A DNA stretch of 63,726 bases, from positions 1-63,726 of the forward strand of contig CANREF010000008.1 of the NCBI GenBank assembly GCA_947629575.1, given 5' to 3'. A program made the translations under genes and the position numbers. A model generated the notes under the pieces. That model was given only the letters and a program-made list of their open reading frames with translations. It did not search any database and was not told where the DNA came from. Positions 15,122 to 24,312 of this stretch are shown in pieces. This stretch comes from an uncultured Clostridia bacterium. Lineage in GTDB: Bacteria > Bacillota > Clostridia > Christensenellales > Borkfalkiaceae. Each line of letters opens with the position of its first letter. Position 1 is the stretch's first letter.

Positions 15122-18100
15122 TCAAAACATATCCATTCCGCCGAGGGCGGCAAGATATTTTTCCAGATACGCGTCGGTGATCTCCTTCCATTCCAAGCCG
15201 AGAGAAGCAAGCCTCTCCACCGTAAAGGTGCGGGAAATGGGGATGTACACATACCCTTCCGAGCGCTCGATGGACAAGATCTCCACCGAAGCGCTGTGTT
15301 CCCCCGTCTGCTTGAGCTCAGCGATGAGCTGTTCAAACTCTTCGTCGGGAAGGGGACGGACGGGCTTCCCCATCTTCCCGAGCGCCGCAAAGAGGCGCTT
15401 GAACTCGGTCTCCTGCGGCGGGCAGACGTGGAACGCTCCCCTCTCGCCTGCGGCGATGAGCCCCGTCACCATCCGCGCGACCTCATCCACGGGCGAAAAT
15501 TCCACGGTGGAATCGTACACCGAACGGGGCGCGGCCCCGATGTCGATATAGGCGGCAAGTCTCCTCGTAAAGCCGTTTGAACGCAGGTTCATCTGGAATT
15601 CCCCGTCCGAGATCCTTCCCTGCAGGTTGCCCACGCGGAAGATCTGTACGTCCAACCCCTCGTCCACGGCGGCGCGCAGGAGCGCGTATTCCGCCTTGTA
15701 CTTGGTGTACACATATTCGTTATATATCCGTTGATGTATGAAGAACTTATCTTCGGTGAACAGCAGTTTGGACGCCTCTTCCACGGACGCCATTCCGCCC
15801 GAACTGATCGTGGAGATCTGGCAGAAGCGTGCCCCCACCCTCTCGGCAAAGGCGATGAGGTTGATGACGCCGACCTCGTTGACGCCCGACAGCTCGTCTT
15901 TATAGCCGAAGTGCGCGACGTTTGCGGCACAGTTGAGAACGATATCCACCTTTTCATGGAAGGGCTCGGTGAAGAGGTTCGTAGAGGTGAGATCTCCCTC
16001 GACCGCTTCCCATTTGCCCTCCTCCATGAAGTCGTCCTCTATGTAATAGAAAAGGGAGCTCCTGACCCGTTTCATGACCGAAGCCTTCGTCCTCGGGCGA
16101 ACGAGACAGTACACCTTCTCGCAGTCCTCCCGCCTGAGAAGTTCGGCGAGGATGTGGCTGCCCAAGAATCCCGTAGCGCCCGTGAGGAGCACCTTCCCAA
16201 TCGGCTTTCCCGCGCATTTTCCGCGCCCGCTCAAATAGTCGTCGATGCCCGAATAGTCGAGCTTTTCGGTGGGATATGCCTCGCTCTCGCCCTCCATGGA
16301 AAGTTTGGAGGCGAGCTGGCCGGGCGTGGGGTAGCGGTAGATGTCCCGATATTCGGGCGCTTTCCCGTTAAAGGCGCGCTCGATCGCGAGCATGAGTTCC
16401 ATTGCCCCGAGGGAATCGCCCCCGAGTTCAAAGAAATCGTCGTCCAAGCCGATGCTGCCCACGCCGAGGACAGACGAGAACGCCTCGCAGATGATCCGCT
16501 CCGCTTCGCTCTGCGGCGCGCGGAATTCCCTGTGGAATTCCACATTCTCCTCCGCAAGTTTTTTATAGTCCGTCTTCCCGCCCTCCGTCTGCGGCATCGC
16601 GGGCAGGCGGCGGAAGACGTCGGGCACCATGTAGGCGGTGAGCGTTCCCGAGATGTGCGCCTTGAGTTCGCCGTCTAAATCCCCGTCCGCGGTATAGAAC
16701 GCGACGAGATGTTCGCTGTGATCGCTCTTTTTGACGATACATGCCGCCTGCTTGACCCCGGGACAGGAGAGCATGGCGCTCTCGATCTCGGGAAGTTCGA
16801 TGCGCAGACCGCGCAGTTTCACCTGTCTGTCGCACCTGCCGAGGTATAAAAGTCTGCCGTCCTCGGTAAGTCTTCCGATATCGCCCGTGCGGTAGACGGC
16901 TCTTCCGCACCGTTCGCAGAAGCGCTTCGCCGTCTCCTCGGGGCGGTTGAGATACCCCTGCCCGAGCCCGAGCCCATAGATGCAGATCTCGCCCGCCGCG
17001 CCGTAGGGAAGCGTCTTTCCCTCCTTGCCGAGGATGAAAACGCCCATGTTCGCGATCGGTCTGCCGATGGAAAGGCTGTCCCCCTCCTCGGTGATCGTAG
17101 CGCCGATGGTCGTCTCGGTAGGCCCGTAGCCGTTGAAGATGCGCACGCCGAGTTTTTTCAGTTCAAAGATGAGCGCCTGCGGCAGGACTTCTCCCGCCGA
17201 GAGCACCGCCTTGACGCCCGCCGCCGCCCGTACAAAACGGGGATCTCTCAGATAGCTCGCAAGGCGGGAAGGCGTGCAGTGCAGCGCGTCCGCTCCATGC
17301 GCGGAGATCGTCGCCGCCAGCCGCTGGGGATCGATCATTCCGTCCTCGTCGGCAAGTTCGACGAACTTCCCGTTGAAGAGGGCGGTGAAAAATTCGTAGA
17401 GAGAGATATCGAAGCACACCGAACCGATCGCGGTGATGCCGCTGCAATGCGCCGCAAAGAAACGGTTGAAGGGATTGTTCTCCGCCTTGACGATGTTGGC
17501 GATCCCACGATGGGAGAGCATGACCCCCTTGGGTTTTCCCGTCGTGCCCGAGGTATAGATGAGGTAGGCGGTCGCCCCTTGTGCGATCGCGGGAAGGGAG
17601 GCGTCCGCCCCCTTCAAAAGTTCGTCGATGTCGAGCCCGTTCCCCGTCTCGCGGGAAGTGATGAGGTGGGTCACCCCGCTGTCGCGCAAGATGTAGTCTA
17701 TCCTCTCCTTGGGATAGGCGGGATCTACGGGAATGAACGCTGCCCCCGCCTTGGAGATCCCGAAGAGCGCAGGCAGAAGACGGATGTCCCGCTTGAGCAT
17801 GAACGCCACCTTGTCGCCGGGCTTCACGCCGCGGGCGACGAGAGCGCGGGCAATATCGTCCGAAACGCCGTCCAGCTCGCGGAAGGTGAGCTGTTTATCC
17901 CCCGCATACAGGGCGGGAAGGTCGGCATAGCGGAGGGCGGCGGCGCGCAAAAGCGCGGGGATCGTCTCCCCCTCTTCCACGGGAACGGAAGGTCCGCAGA
18001 TCCCCTCCAGCGCGGCGCGCTCGTCCGCGCCCACGACGGAGATCTGTGCGAGCGGCTTTCCGCCCATTCCTTCGCGGAGCACTTCCGAGATCCCCTCGAT

Positions 18101-19198
18101 AAAATACCGCGCCCGACGTTCGTCATAGACGCCGCTTCGGCAATCGAAGGAGCAGCGCAGTTTTTCGCCCGCGAACAGATTCCAGACGAGATGGCTCCTC
18201 GTCGCCCCCGCAACGCTGAAAGAGAGGGTGTGCGGAATGGCGGAGGAGAGAGTAAAGTCGTAATAATTGAAGCCGTAATTCAAAGAAACGCCGTGCGCCG
18301 AATGCAAGATGCGGGAAAATCCGACGTCCTTGTGCATGGAAGCCTCGCGCGCGGCGGCCTGCGCCCTGCGGCAAAGTTCTCCGAAGTCTTCGCACCCGCC
18401 AAGACGAATTCTGACGGGCACGAGCAGAACATAACAGCCCAACGTATGGGCCTGCTCCTTGGTGCGGTTGAGCCGCGGCATGAGGATAGTCGCCTCGTCC
18501 GTATCCGTTGCCGTCGCGAGGTAATACGCCTGCGCGGCGAGGAAGACATAGGGCAGATTCACCCCCTGTCCGCGCGCGAACTTCGCTGCGTTTTCGACAA
18601 GTTTTTCGTCGAGATCTTGCCAAAGGGTAAATTTATCGTAGCCGCGCGCCTCGTCGGGATACACCGCGGTCTCGGGCGGAAGCCCTTTAAGCGCGGTCTC
18701 CCAATAGCCGTCTTCCGCGGCGGGAGCGCTCTCCCTGCAAAAAAAGACAGAGCTGCGCGGCGACGCGCCCGCAAGCGCGTCGAGCACACTCTGTGCAAAG
18801 AGACACATCCCTCTTCCGTCGAGAAGGACATGATGAAAGCGTGCGTAGAGCACCGTCCCGTCCGCGGCGGGGATGACCTCGGCGGAATAGAGAGGTCCGT
18901 CAAGGGGGATCGGCGTGCGGTCGCCCTTGCCGATGTGGGCGCAGAGCTCTTCCTCCGTCATCGGCGGCAGAACTGCGCTCATATCGGGCGCGCAGGGTAC
19001 GAACTTCCCGTCGGAAAGGCGCACGGAAAAAATATCCGCCGATAAGATCGCCGCATCGGCGGCGCGTTTGACCTCTTCCGCCCCGAAGCCCGCGACCTTC
19101 AGCCGCACGGAGATCGTATTCATCGCAGCGCCCTCGGAGACGCTTTCCGCCAGCAAGATCTCCGATTGCGCCCGATTCGGCTCGTATGTGATCGCCAT
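15122..19198 (-). CDS. Single-module NRPS with terminal reductase (C-A-T-R)
   Basis: The protein has 1358 residues. The N-terminal condensation domain has HHVLLDG (His122-His123, Asp127, Gly128). An adenylation domain (about 405-890) shows YTSGTTGKPKG, FDISLYEF, NGYGPTE and GRCDRQVKLRG. A carrier domain has FFELGGDSLG with the phosphopantetheine serine near 929. The thioester reductase domain from about 1000 begins VLLTGATGFLGSH. The layout implies N-acylation of one amino acid and NADPH-driven release as aldehyde or alcohol. No phosphopantetheinyl transferase or MbtH is nearby. The start follows the STAS stop by three bases with no clear ribosome site, so it is probably translationally coupled. 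Confidence 0.92.
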   Translation of the reverse strand: MAITYEPNRAQSEILLAESVSEGAAMNTISVRLKVAGFGAEEVKRAADAAILSADIFSVRLSDGKFVPCAPDMSAVLPPMTEEELCAHIGKGDRTPIPLDGPLYSAEVIPAADGTVLYARFHHVLLDGRGMCLFAQSVLDALAGASPRSSVFFCRESAPAAEDGYWETALKGLPPETAVYPDEARGYDKFTLWQDLDEKLVENAAKFARGQGVNLPYVFLAAQAYYLATATDTDEATILMPRLNRTKEQAHTLGCYVLLVPVRIRLGGCEDFGELCRRAQAAAREASMHKDVGFSRILHSAHGVSLNYGFNYYDFTLSSAIPHTLSFSVAGATRSHLVWNLFAGEKLRCSFDCRSGVYDERRARYFIEGISEVLREGMGGKPLAQISVVGADERAALEGICGPSVPVEEGETIPALLRAAALRYADLPALYAGDKQLTFRELDGVSDDIARALVARGVKPGDKVAFMLKRDIRLLPALFGISKAGAAFIPVDPAYPKERIDYILRDSGVTHLITSRETGNGLDIDELLKGADASLPAIAQGATAYLIYTSGTTGKPKGVMLSHRGIANIVKAENNPFNRFFAAHCSGITAIGSVCFDISLYEFFTALFNGKFVELADEDGMIDPQRLAATISAHGADALHCTPSRLASYLRDPRFVRAAAGVKAVLSAGEVLPQALIFELKKLGVRIFNGYGPTETTIGATITEEGDSLSIGRPIANMGVFILGKEGKTLPYGAAGEICIYGLGLGQGYLNRPEETAKRFCERCGRAVYRTGDIGRLTEDGRLLYLGRCDRQVKLRGLRIELPEIESAMLSCPGVKQAACIVKKSDHSEHLVAFYTADGDLDGELKAHISGTLTAYMVPDVFRRLPAMPQTEGGKTDYKKLAEENVEFHREFRAPQSEAERIICEAFSSVLGVGSIGLDDDFFELGGDSLGAMELMLAIERAFNGKAPEYRDIYRYPTPGQLASKLSMEGESEAYPTEKLDYSGIDDYLSGRGKCAGKPIGKVLLTGATGFLGSHILAELLRREDCEKVYCLVRPRTKASVMKRVRSSLFYYIEDDFMEEGKWEAVEGDLTSTNLFTEPFHEKVDIVLNCAANVAHFGYKDELSGVNEVGVINLIAFAERVGARFCQISTISSGGMASVEEASKLLFTEDKFFIHQRIYNEYVYTKYKAEYALLRAAVDEGLDVQIFRVGNLQGRISDGEFQMNLRSNGFTRRLAAYIDIGAAPRSVYDSTVEFSPVDEVARMVTGLIAAGERGAFHVCPPQETEFKRLFAALGKMGKPVRPLPDEEFEQLIAELKQTGEHSASVEILSIERSEGYVYIPISRTFTVERLASLGLEWKEITDAYLEKYLAALGGMDMF

Positions 19199-19201
19199 GG
19201 C

Positions 19202-19498
19202 TTATTCGATCGTAAGGATCTCGGAGAATCCCGTGATCTCAAACACTTCGGCGATCGTCTCGTTGACGTTCCGGATGACCATCGTGCCCTGTTTGTTCAT
19301 CACCTTCTGTGCGGCAAGAAGCACGCGAAGCCCCGCCGAAGAGAGATATTCGAGCTTGGCAAAATCGAACACGAGTTCGGAGACGTCCCCTACGCTGCGT
19401 TTGAGTTCGTTCTCGAGCTGGGGCGCGGTCGTCGTGTCCAACCTGCCGATCAAGGCGATCTCGAGTTTGTTGCCCTCTGCGTTCTTTTCGATTGTCAT
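19202..19498 (-). CDS. STAS-domain anti-sigma factor antagonist
   Basis: The protein has 98 residues starting MTIEKNAEG behind GGAGG. The fold is a compact STAS domain of the SpoIIAA/RsbV type, with a phosphorylatable serine expected at S54 in YLSSAGLRVLL. It is the first gene of the natural-product operon and should be the substrate of the kinase at 13248-13655 and of the phosphatase at 13652-15103. An in-frame ATG further upstream precedes the ribosome site and is rejected. Confidence 0.88.
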   Translation of the reverse strand: MTIEKNAEGNKLEIALIGRLDTTTAPQLENELKRSVGDVSELVFDFAKLEYLSSAGLRVLLAAQKVMNKQGTMVIRNVNETIAEVFEITGFSEILTIE

Positions 19499-19554
19499 AA
19501 AAAAATCCTCCGATTTTGTGTATTTATGCAAAAGCGACGTGCATTATCGGGTAT

Positions 19555-19616
19555 ATTATATCATATTGTAAACGCATATCCGTCGGTTTTCAGCAAAACA
19601 AACAAATTCAAACAAA
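19555..19616 (-). promoter_or_regulatory. Operon promoter: extended -10 plus direct-repeat box
   Basis: On the minus strand TGATATAAT (TG extension, -10 at 19555-19560) again lacks a good -35. TTTGTTTGAATTTGTTTG occupies 19599-19616 and GAAAAC lies 25 bases before the -10. The arrangement matches the precursor promoter at 8288-8361, so the exporter/NRPS operon and the precursor genes are probably controlled together. Confidence 0.7.
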
Positions 19617-19617
19617 G

Positions 19618-19645
19618 AAAAAACCGTCGGCTCTTGCCCCGACGG
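19618..19645 (-). terminator. Hairpin with T-run upstream of the operon promoter
   Basis: A seven-base stem (19624-19630 with 19639-19645) is followed on the minus strand by six Ts. No minus-strand gene ends here, so it may stop antisense transcripts from the neighbouring lipoprotein gene or insulate the promoter. Confidence 0.45.
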
Positions 19646-19730
19646 CGGAAGGACGGCCTCCCATTTTTCCTTCCTTTTTGCTCTGAAGATTTGAAGCGCC
19701 GAAAAAATTACTTAAATGTGAAAAATTTAC

Positions 19731-19759
19731 TTGCAAATTTTTTCACACTGCGGTAAAAT
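19731..19759 (+). promoter_or_regulatory. Sigma-A promoter of the LRR lipoprotein gene
   Basis: TTGCAA at 19731-19736, 17-base spacer, TAAAAT at 19754-19759. The expected start near 19766 gives a leader of about 35 bases with AAGGAG before the ATG. Confidence 0.7.
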
Positions 19760-19800
19760 AGCCTTTGTGTGCAACTGACAAAAACAAGGAGAATAAGAGA

Positions 19801-21813
19801 ATGAAAAAACGTTGGCTCATCATCATCTTGTCGATGATCACGGCGCTGTGCATGGCGTTCTCGTTTGCGGCATGCGGCGGGAAGACCGCAGACAGCGGCT
19901 TGGGCGACGTCACCCAGCAAGGCGGCGATCAAAGCGGAAACGAACAGGGCGGTCAGCAAGGCGGCGATCAAAGCGGAAACGAACAGGGCGATGAATCGGG
20001 CCATGTGCATCACCTCTTGAAACACGCGGCGCAGACTCCCACCTGCACGGGAGACGGTAACATTGCTTATTGGGAATGCGAGGAGTGCGGGGATCTCTTT
20101 TTGGACGAAGCGGGCAATCAACCGACGGACGCCACCTCAGTCATAGATCGGGCGACGGGGCATCAGTTAAGAGAGCAGTGGGAGCAGAATGAAACTTCCC
20201 ACTACCATCTGTGCTCGGTCTGCAATGAAAAGATCCCCGAGACCGAGGCACCGCACGGCTACGGCGAGACGTGGAAGAGCGACGATTCTTTCCACTGGCA
20301 GGAATGTGAAACCTGCGGGAAGAAGAAAGCCGATAGCGAAATACCGCACAATTATAGTGAGACATGGCAAAGCGACAGCAATTCCCATTGGTGGACTTGC
20401 GAAACTTGTGGAGCGCAGGGAAACAGTGGAAATCATTCCTACGCTGCGGGCGTATGGCAAAGCGACGGCAATTCCCATTGGCAGACTTGCGAAACTTGTG
20501 GAGCGCAGGGAAACAAAACGGAACATCAATTCGGTGAAGACAAAATTTGTGATACATGCAACTACGCAAAGCCTTCCGTGGGATTAGACTTTACACTTAA
20601 CGAAGATCAAAAGTCTTATACTGTTACAAGGATCGGAAGTTGCAAGGATACCGATATCGTGATCCCCTCGTCATATGAAGAGTTTCCCGTGACCTCGATA
20701 GGACAGGGGGCATTCTATGGTTGTTACGGATTGACTTCAATCCTGATCCCTGACAGCGTGACCTCGATTGGAACAGAGGCGTTTGGGGGTTGTAGAGGGC
20801 TCGAAAAAGTGCATATCACCGATCTTGCGGCATGGTGCAAGATCGCATTTAAGGGAGATTCGTCAAATCCGCTTTACTATGCACATCATTTGTATATGGT
20901 CTCAGAGAAGATTACAAACTTAGAAATCCCCAAAAGTGTGACATCGATCAGAGATTATACGTTCTGTGGTTGCAGCGGATTAACGGAAATTAAAATTCCC
21001 GACGGCGTGACCTCGATTGGAAATTCGGCGTTCAGTAATTGCAGCGGATTAACTTCGATTACGATTCCGAGCAGCGTGACCTCGATCGGAATGTATGCGT
21101 TCGAAAATTGCAGCGAACTGACTTCGATTATCATTCCCGCCAGCGTGACCTCGATCGGAGAATATGCGTTCGCCAACTGTAGCGGGCTGCAAAGCGTATT
21201 GTTTGAAGGCGACAGCAAATTGACCTCGATTGGATGGCGTGCGTTCGGAAATTGCAGTAGTTTGGCTTCCATCGACATTCCGAGCGGCGTTACCTCGATT
21301 GGAAGTAATGCGTTCGAGAATTGTGGCAATTTGACTTCGATCACCATTCCCGCCAGCGTGACCTCGATCGGAGAGGGGGCGTTCTCTTATTGCAGCGGGC
21401 TACAAAGAGTATCGTTTGAAAAGAACAGTAAACTGACCTCGATCGGAAAATGGGCGTTCTTAGCTTGCTACAAGTTGACTTCGATCATCATCCCTAATAG
21501 CGCGACTGAGATTGGAGAAGGTGCGTTCGGAAATTGCAGTAGTTTGGCTTCCATCGACATTCCGAGCGGCGTTACCTCGATTGGAATTTATGCGTTCGAG
21601 AATTGTAACGGGTTGACCTCGGTCACTTTTAGCAGCAGCGTGACCTCGATCGGAAATTATGCGTTCGATGGTTGCATCAGTTTGACTACCATTCACTTTG
21701 AAGGCACCACCACACAGTGGAAAGATATTCAGAAAGGCAGTAATTGGAGATCCACTTACATTAAGGAAGTCATCTGTACTAACGGCACACTCACAGGAGA
21801 CGAAATCGGGTAA
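19801..21813 (+). CDS. BspA-like leucine-rich-repeat surface lipoprotein
   Basis: About 670 residues. A signal peptide ends in the lipobox FSFAACGG. A Gly/Gln/Asp/Asn low-complexity linker with GGDQSGNEQ repeats follows, then cysteine-pair repeats (C..CG preceded by HW) and about 14 LRR_5 (BspA-type) repeats of the form SVTSIGxxAFxxCSGLTSI. It is anchored to the outer face of the membrane and probably binds host or other cell-surface ligands, as BspA-like proteins do. The repeats are nearly identical at DNA level in places and could vary by recombination. The start is fixed by AAGGAGAATAAGAG. Its own promoter and terminator make it monocistronic. Confidence 0.88.
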   Translation: MKKRWLIIILSMITALCMAFSFAACGGKTADSGLGDVTQQGGDQSGNEQGGQQGGDQSGNEQGDESGHVHHLLKHAAQTPTCTGDGNIAYWECEECGDLFLDEAGNQPTDATSVIDRATGHQLREQWEQNETSHYHLCSVCNEKIPETEAPHGYGETWKSDDSFHWQECETCGKKKADSEIPHNYSETWQSDSNSHWWTCETCGAQGNSGNHSYAAGVWQSDGNSHWQTCETCGAQGNKTEHQFGEDKICDTCNYAKPSVGLDFTLNEDQKSYTVTRIGSCKDTDIVIPSSYEEFPVTSIGQGAFYGCYGLTSILIPDSVTSIGTEAFGGCRGLEKVHITDLAAWCKIAFKGDSSNPLYYAHHLYMVSEKITNLEIPKSVTSIRDYTFCGCSGLTEIKIPDGVTSIGNSAFSNCSGLTSITIPSSVTSIGMYAFENCSELTSIIIPASVTSIGEYAFANCSGLQSVLFEGDSKLTSIGWRAFGNCSSLASIDIPSGVTSIGSNAFENCGNLTSITIPASVTSIGEGAFSYCSGLQRVSFEKNSKLTSIGKWAFLACYKLTSIIIPNSATEIGEGAFGNCSSLASIDIPSGVTSIGIYAFENCNGLTSVTFSSSVTSIGNYAFDGCISLTTIHFEGTTTQWKDIQKGSNWRSTYIKEVICTNGTLTGDEIG

Positions 21814-21831
21814 ACCATAGCATAGAAAATG

Positions 21832-21873
21832 GTAAAAGAGGGGCGCGGTTTAGAAACCGCGCCCCTCTTTTAC
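21832..21873. terminator. Bidirectional intrinsic terminator
   Basis: A perfect 20-base stem (21832-21851 with 21854-21873) with a two-base loop and GTAAAAG/CTTTTAC ends lies 18 bases after the LRR lipoprotein stop. Confidence 0.88.
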
Positions 21874-21887
21874 GTACGCTTTTCATG

Positions 21888-22368
21888 CCCCCCTTCTCCC
21901 TTTGCTGCCCCTTTTAGGGGAAGTGGCATGAGCGTAGCGAGTGACGGGGGTGGGGCGAGTTCCAAATCTCTGCGCGTTGACGTGCGTGCGTCATGCTGAG
22001 CCGATGAGTGGTTACGCAGTCCGTTCATGCTCTCCCCGAAGCATCTTTTGTCCCCGCGAGATTCTTCGGGGACAACTTCCATGGACTGCGTAATAACAAT
22101 TCATCTCAGAATGACGCGGGGACACCAAGCGCCCACCCCCTTAGTCCCCCTCCATTGGAGGAGGTGCACGAACGAAGTGAGTGACGGGGGTGGGCTGCTT
22201 CCCAACTCACTGCGCGAAGCAGGGTTTCCCTGCGGCAGCGCACTCAATCTGCGCGACACCTCGCGCTTATTGTCCGATGAAACGAATGAGAGGACAAATA
22301 GGTTAAGGCATAAAAGCAAATTTCCTCGCGGAAAAGATTTTGCGCAGCAAAAGATTTTTCGCGAAATT
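21888..22368. repeat. Dispersed intergenic repeats between 21874 and 22368
   Basis: No gene is seen here. The stretch holds GTGACGGGGGTGGG blocks, a REP-like block with CGTCATGCTGAG...CCCCGAAGCATC (about 21988-22080, also near 43555 and 45810), a CCCTCCATTGGAGG block (about 22147) and a segment (about 22196-22265) that matches 43145-43205 in reverse orientation. The last 120 bases resemble 57596-57726 and abut the stop of the next minus-strand gene. Confidence 0.75.
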
Positions 22369-23271
22369 TTATTTTTTTATTATTTTCTCAATCCCCTCTT
22401 CAAAGGAAGTTTCGGGTCGCCAGCCTGTGTCGGCGGTGAGTTCGGAGATGTCCGCCTTGAGATACATCACCTGTCTTTCCGCATAGGGAAGCGCGCCGAG
22501 ATCGACCTTTCCCTCGGCGTTGCAGGCGCGGGCGAGGATACGGATATATTCGGCGAGCGGACGCGCCGTTCCGCTTCCGAGAACATAGGTCTTGCCGTCC
22601 TTTCCCCCTTCTCCGAGCGCATAGAAGGCCTCTGCGGCGTCCTCGCTGTAGAGATAGTCCCACATCTGCTCGCCCTTGGTGAATTTCATCCGCTCCCCAC
22701 GGAGCAATTTTGAAATCGCCGAAGAGATCATGCTCTGCGCGCCGTCGTTCGGGCCGTAAACGCTCAGGATACGCGTCCAGATAAACCTCATCCCGAGCTG
22801 TTTTGCGCGTTCGCGGCACATCTGCCCCGCACAGAGTTTTGCGATGCCGTAGCCGTTTTCGGGGAAGGCAGGCGTATCGGCTTTCAGAGCTCCCTCCACT
22901 CTGCCGTATTCCGCCTGCGAACCCGCGCCGATAAAAGTATGACAGCCGAACCGCTTTGCAAGTTCCACCGCGTCGAGAGCATGGGAAACATTCTCAAGCT
23001 GCAGCGGCAGATCCTGTCTGTCCGCCCCCGTCGTGCCCTTCCACGCGAGATGATAAAATACGTCGTACTCCCTTCCCGTCCGGTTTTGCAAAAGAGAAAA
23101 CTCCTCCAACGCGCATGGAAGGACGCTTATAAGCGGGCTTTGGGGAAGATTTCCCGCCCGCGCGGAGTTGGGACGGAGCAAGACGAGGCATTCCACCCCG
23201 CGCCCCGTCAGAGCGCGGAGAAGCGCCGAACCGACCGCGCCCGTCGCGCCCGTCACGACCGCCCGCTTCAT
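22369..23271 (-). CDS. NAD(P)-dependent epimerase/reductase (extended SDR)
   Basis: The protein has 300 residues. The N-terminus carries the Rossmann motif VTGATGAVGSALL and the active-site YGIAK (YxxxK). It is an extended short-chain dehydrogenase of the sugar-nucleotide type. It is the last gene of the CDP-sugar operon and overlaps the kinase gene by four bases, so it may reduce the keto-sugar made by the upstream enzymes, in the role YerF plays in yersiniose synthesis. That assignment is inference; an epimerase role is equally possible. Confidence 0.75.
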   Translation of the reverse strand: MKRAVVTGATGAVGSALLRALTGRGVECLVLLRPNSARAGNLPQSPLISVLPCALEEFSLLQNRTGREYDVFYHLAWKGTTGADRQDLPLQLENVSHALDAVELAKRFGCHTFIGAGSQAEYGRVEGALKADTPAFPENGYGIAKLCAGQMCRERAKQLGMRFIWTRILSVYGPNDGAQSMISSAISKLLRGERMKFTKGEQMWDYLYSEDAAEAFYALGEGGKDGKTYVLGSGTARPLAEYIRILARACNAEGKVDLGALPYAERQVMYLKADISELTADTGWRPETSFEEGIEKIIKK

Positions 23272-24284
23272 CTTTGTACCCGCCCGCTGGCGTCCCCGCC
23301 GCAGAGCCTGAGGACTTCCTCTGCGGTGACTTGGTTGAAATCCCCCTCCACGGAGTGTTTCAAACAGCTTGCCGCAACGGCAAATTCGACCGCTTCCTGC
23401 ATGGAAGATCCCCCGCCGAGCGCATAGATGAGCCCCGCGGAGAAGCTGTCTCCCCCGCCCACGCGATCTACGATGTGCATCGCATATTCCTTGGAAAAGT
23501 ATGCCTTTCCGTCATAGAGCATCCCCGCCCACAAGTTGTCGTTTGCGGAGAGGGAAGTGCGGAGCGTAACGGCAACGCAGCGCAAATGGAAACGTTCCAT
23601 GAGCTGCGCGGCGACCGAGATGTAGGCCTCTTTGTCGATCTTTCCGCGGGTCGTGTCGCTGTTCAGCGCGCGGATGCCGAAGACGTCCGCCGCATCGTCT
23701 TCGTTGCAGATGCAGACGTCTACATATTCCATGAGCGCGGACATCGCGCGGGAGGCTTCCTCGCGCGACCACAGTTTCTGCCGATAGTTGAGATCGCAGG
23801 AGACGGTCACCCCGCACGCCTTCGCCGCCTTACATGCCTCTTCCGTGACTTTGAGCGCGTTCTCTCCGAGTGCGGGCGTGATCCCCGTGAAGTGGAACCA
23901 ATCCGCCCCCTTGAAGATCTCCTGCCAAGGATATTCCTCCGCGCACGAAGCCGCAAAGGAAGAGCCCTTCCTGTCGTAGATCACCTTGCTCGCGCGCTGC
24001 GAAGCCCCCTTTTCGAGGTAGTAGATCCCGACGCGATCTCCTCCGCGCAGGATGAACGAGGTATCCACCCCGTACCGCCGCAGACTGTTGATCGCCGCCT
24101 GACCTATCTCATGTGCGGGCAGTTTGGTGACGAAGCAAGCCTCGCAGCCGAAATTGGCGAGCGAGACGGCAACGTTCGCCTCTCCCCCGCCGAAAGTCGC
24201 GCCGAGGCTCTCCGCCTGCACGAACCGATAATAGCCCTCGGGCGCAAGCCTGAGCATGATCTCGCCGAGCGTGATTACTTTCAT
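23268..24284 (-). CDS. PfkB-family sugar kinase (KDG-kinase-like)
   Basis: The protein has 338 residues starting MKVITLGEIMLRLAPEG behind GGAGGAGG. A glycine-rich FGGGEANVAVSLANFG and the C-terminal anion-hole motif DRVGGGDSFSAGLIYA mark the ribokinase/PfkB family; the N-terminus is closest to 2-keto-3-deoxygluconate kinases. Its place inside a CDP-sugar operon is odd because no 2-keto-3-deoxy sugar step is visible. It may act on a keto-sugar intermediate or by-product. A longer upstream reading is low-complexity Arg/Ser and is rejected. Confidence 0.78.
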   Translation of the reverse strand: MKVITLGEIMLRLAPEGYYRFVQAESLGATFGGGEANVAVSLANFGCEACFVTKLPAHEIGQAAINSLRRYGVDTSFILRGGDRVGIYYLEKGASQRASKVIYDRKGSSFAASCAEEYPWQEIFKGADWFHFTGITPALGENALKVTEEACKAAKACGVTVSCDLNYRQKLWSREEASRAMSALMEYVDVCICNEDDAADVFGIRALNSDTTRGKIDKEAYISVAAQLMERFHLRCVAVTLRTSLSANDNLWAGMLYDGKAYFSKEYAMHIVDRVGGGDSFSAGLIYALGGGSSMQEAVEFAVAASCLKHSVEGDFNQVTAEEVLRLCGGDASGRVQR

Positions 24285-24312
24285 TTTTCCTCCTCCGCCG
24301 AAGCGGCGTGAT

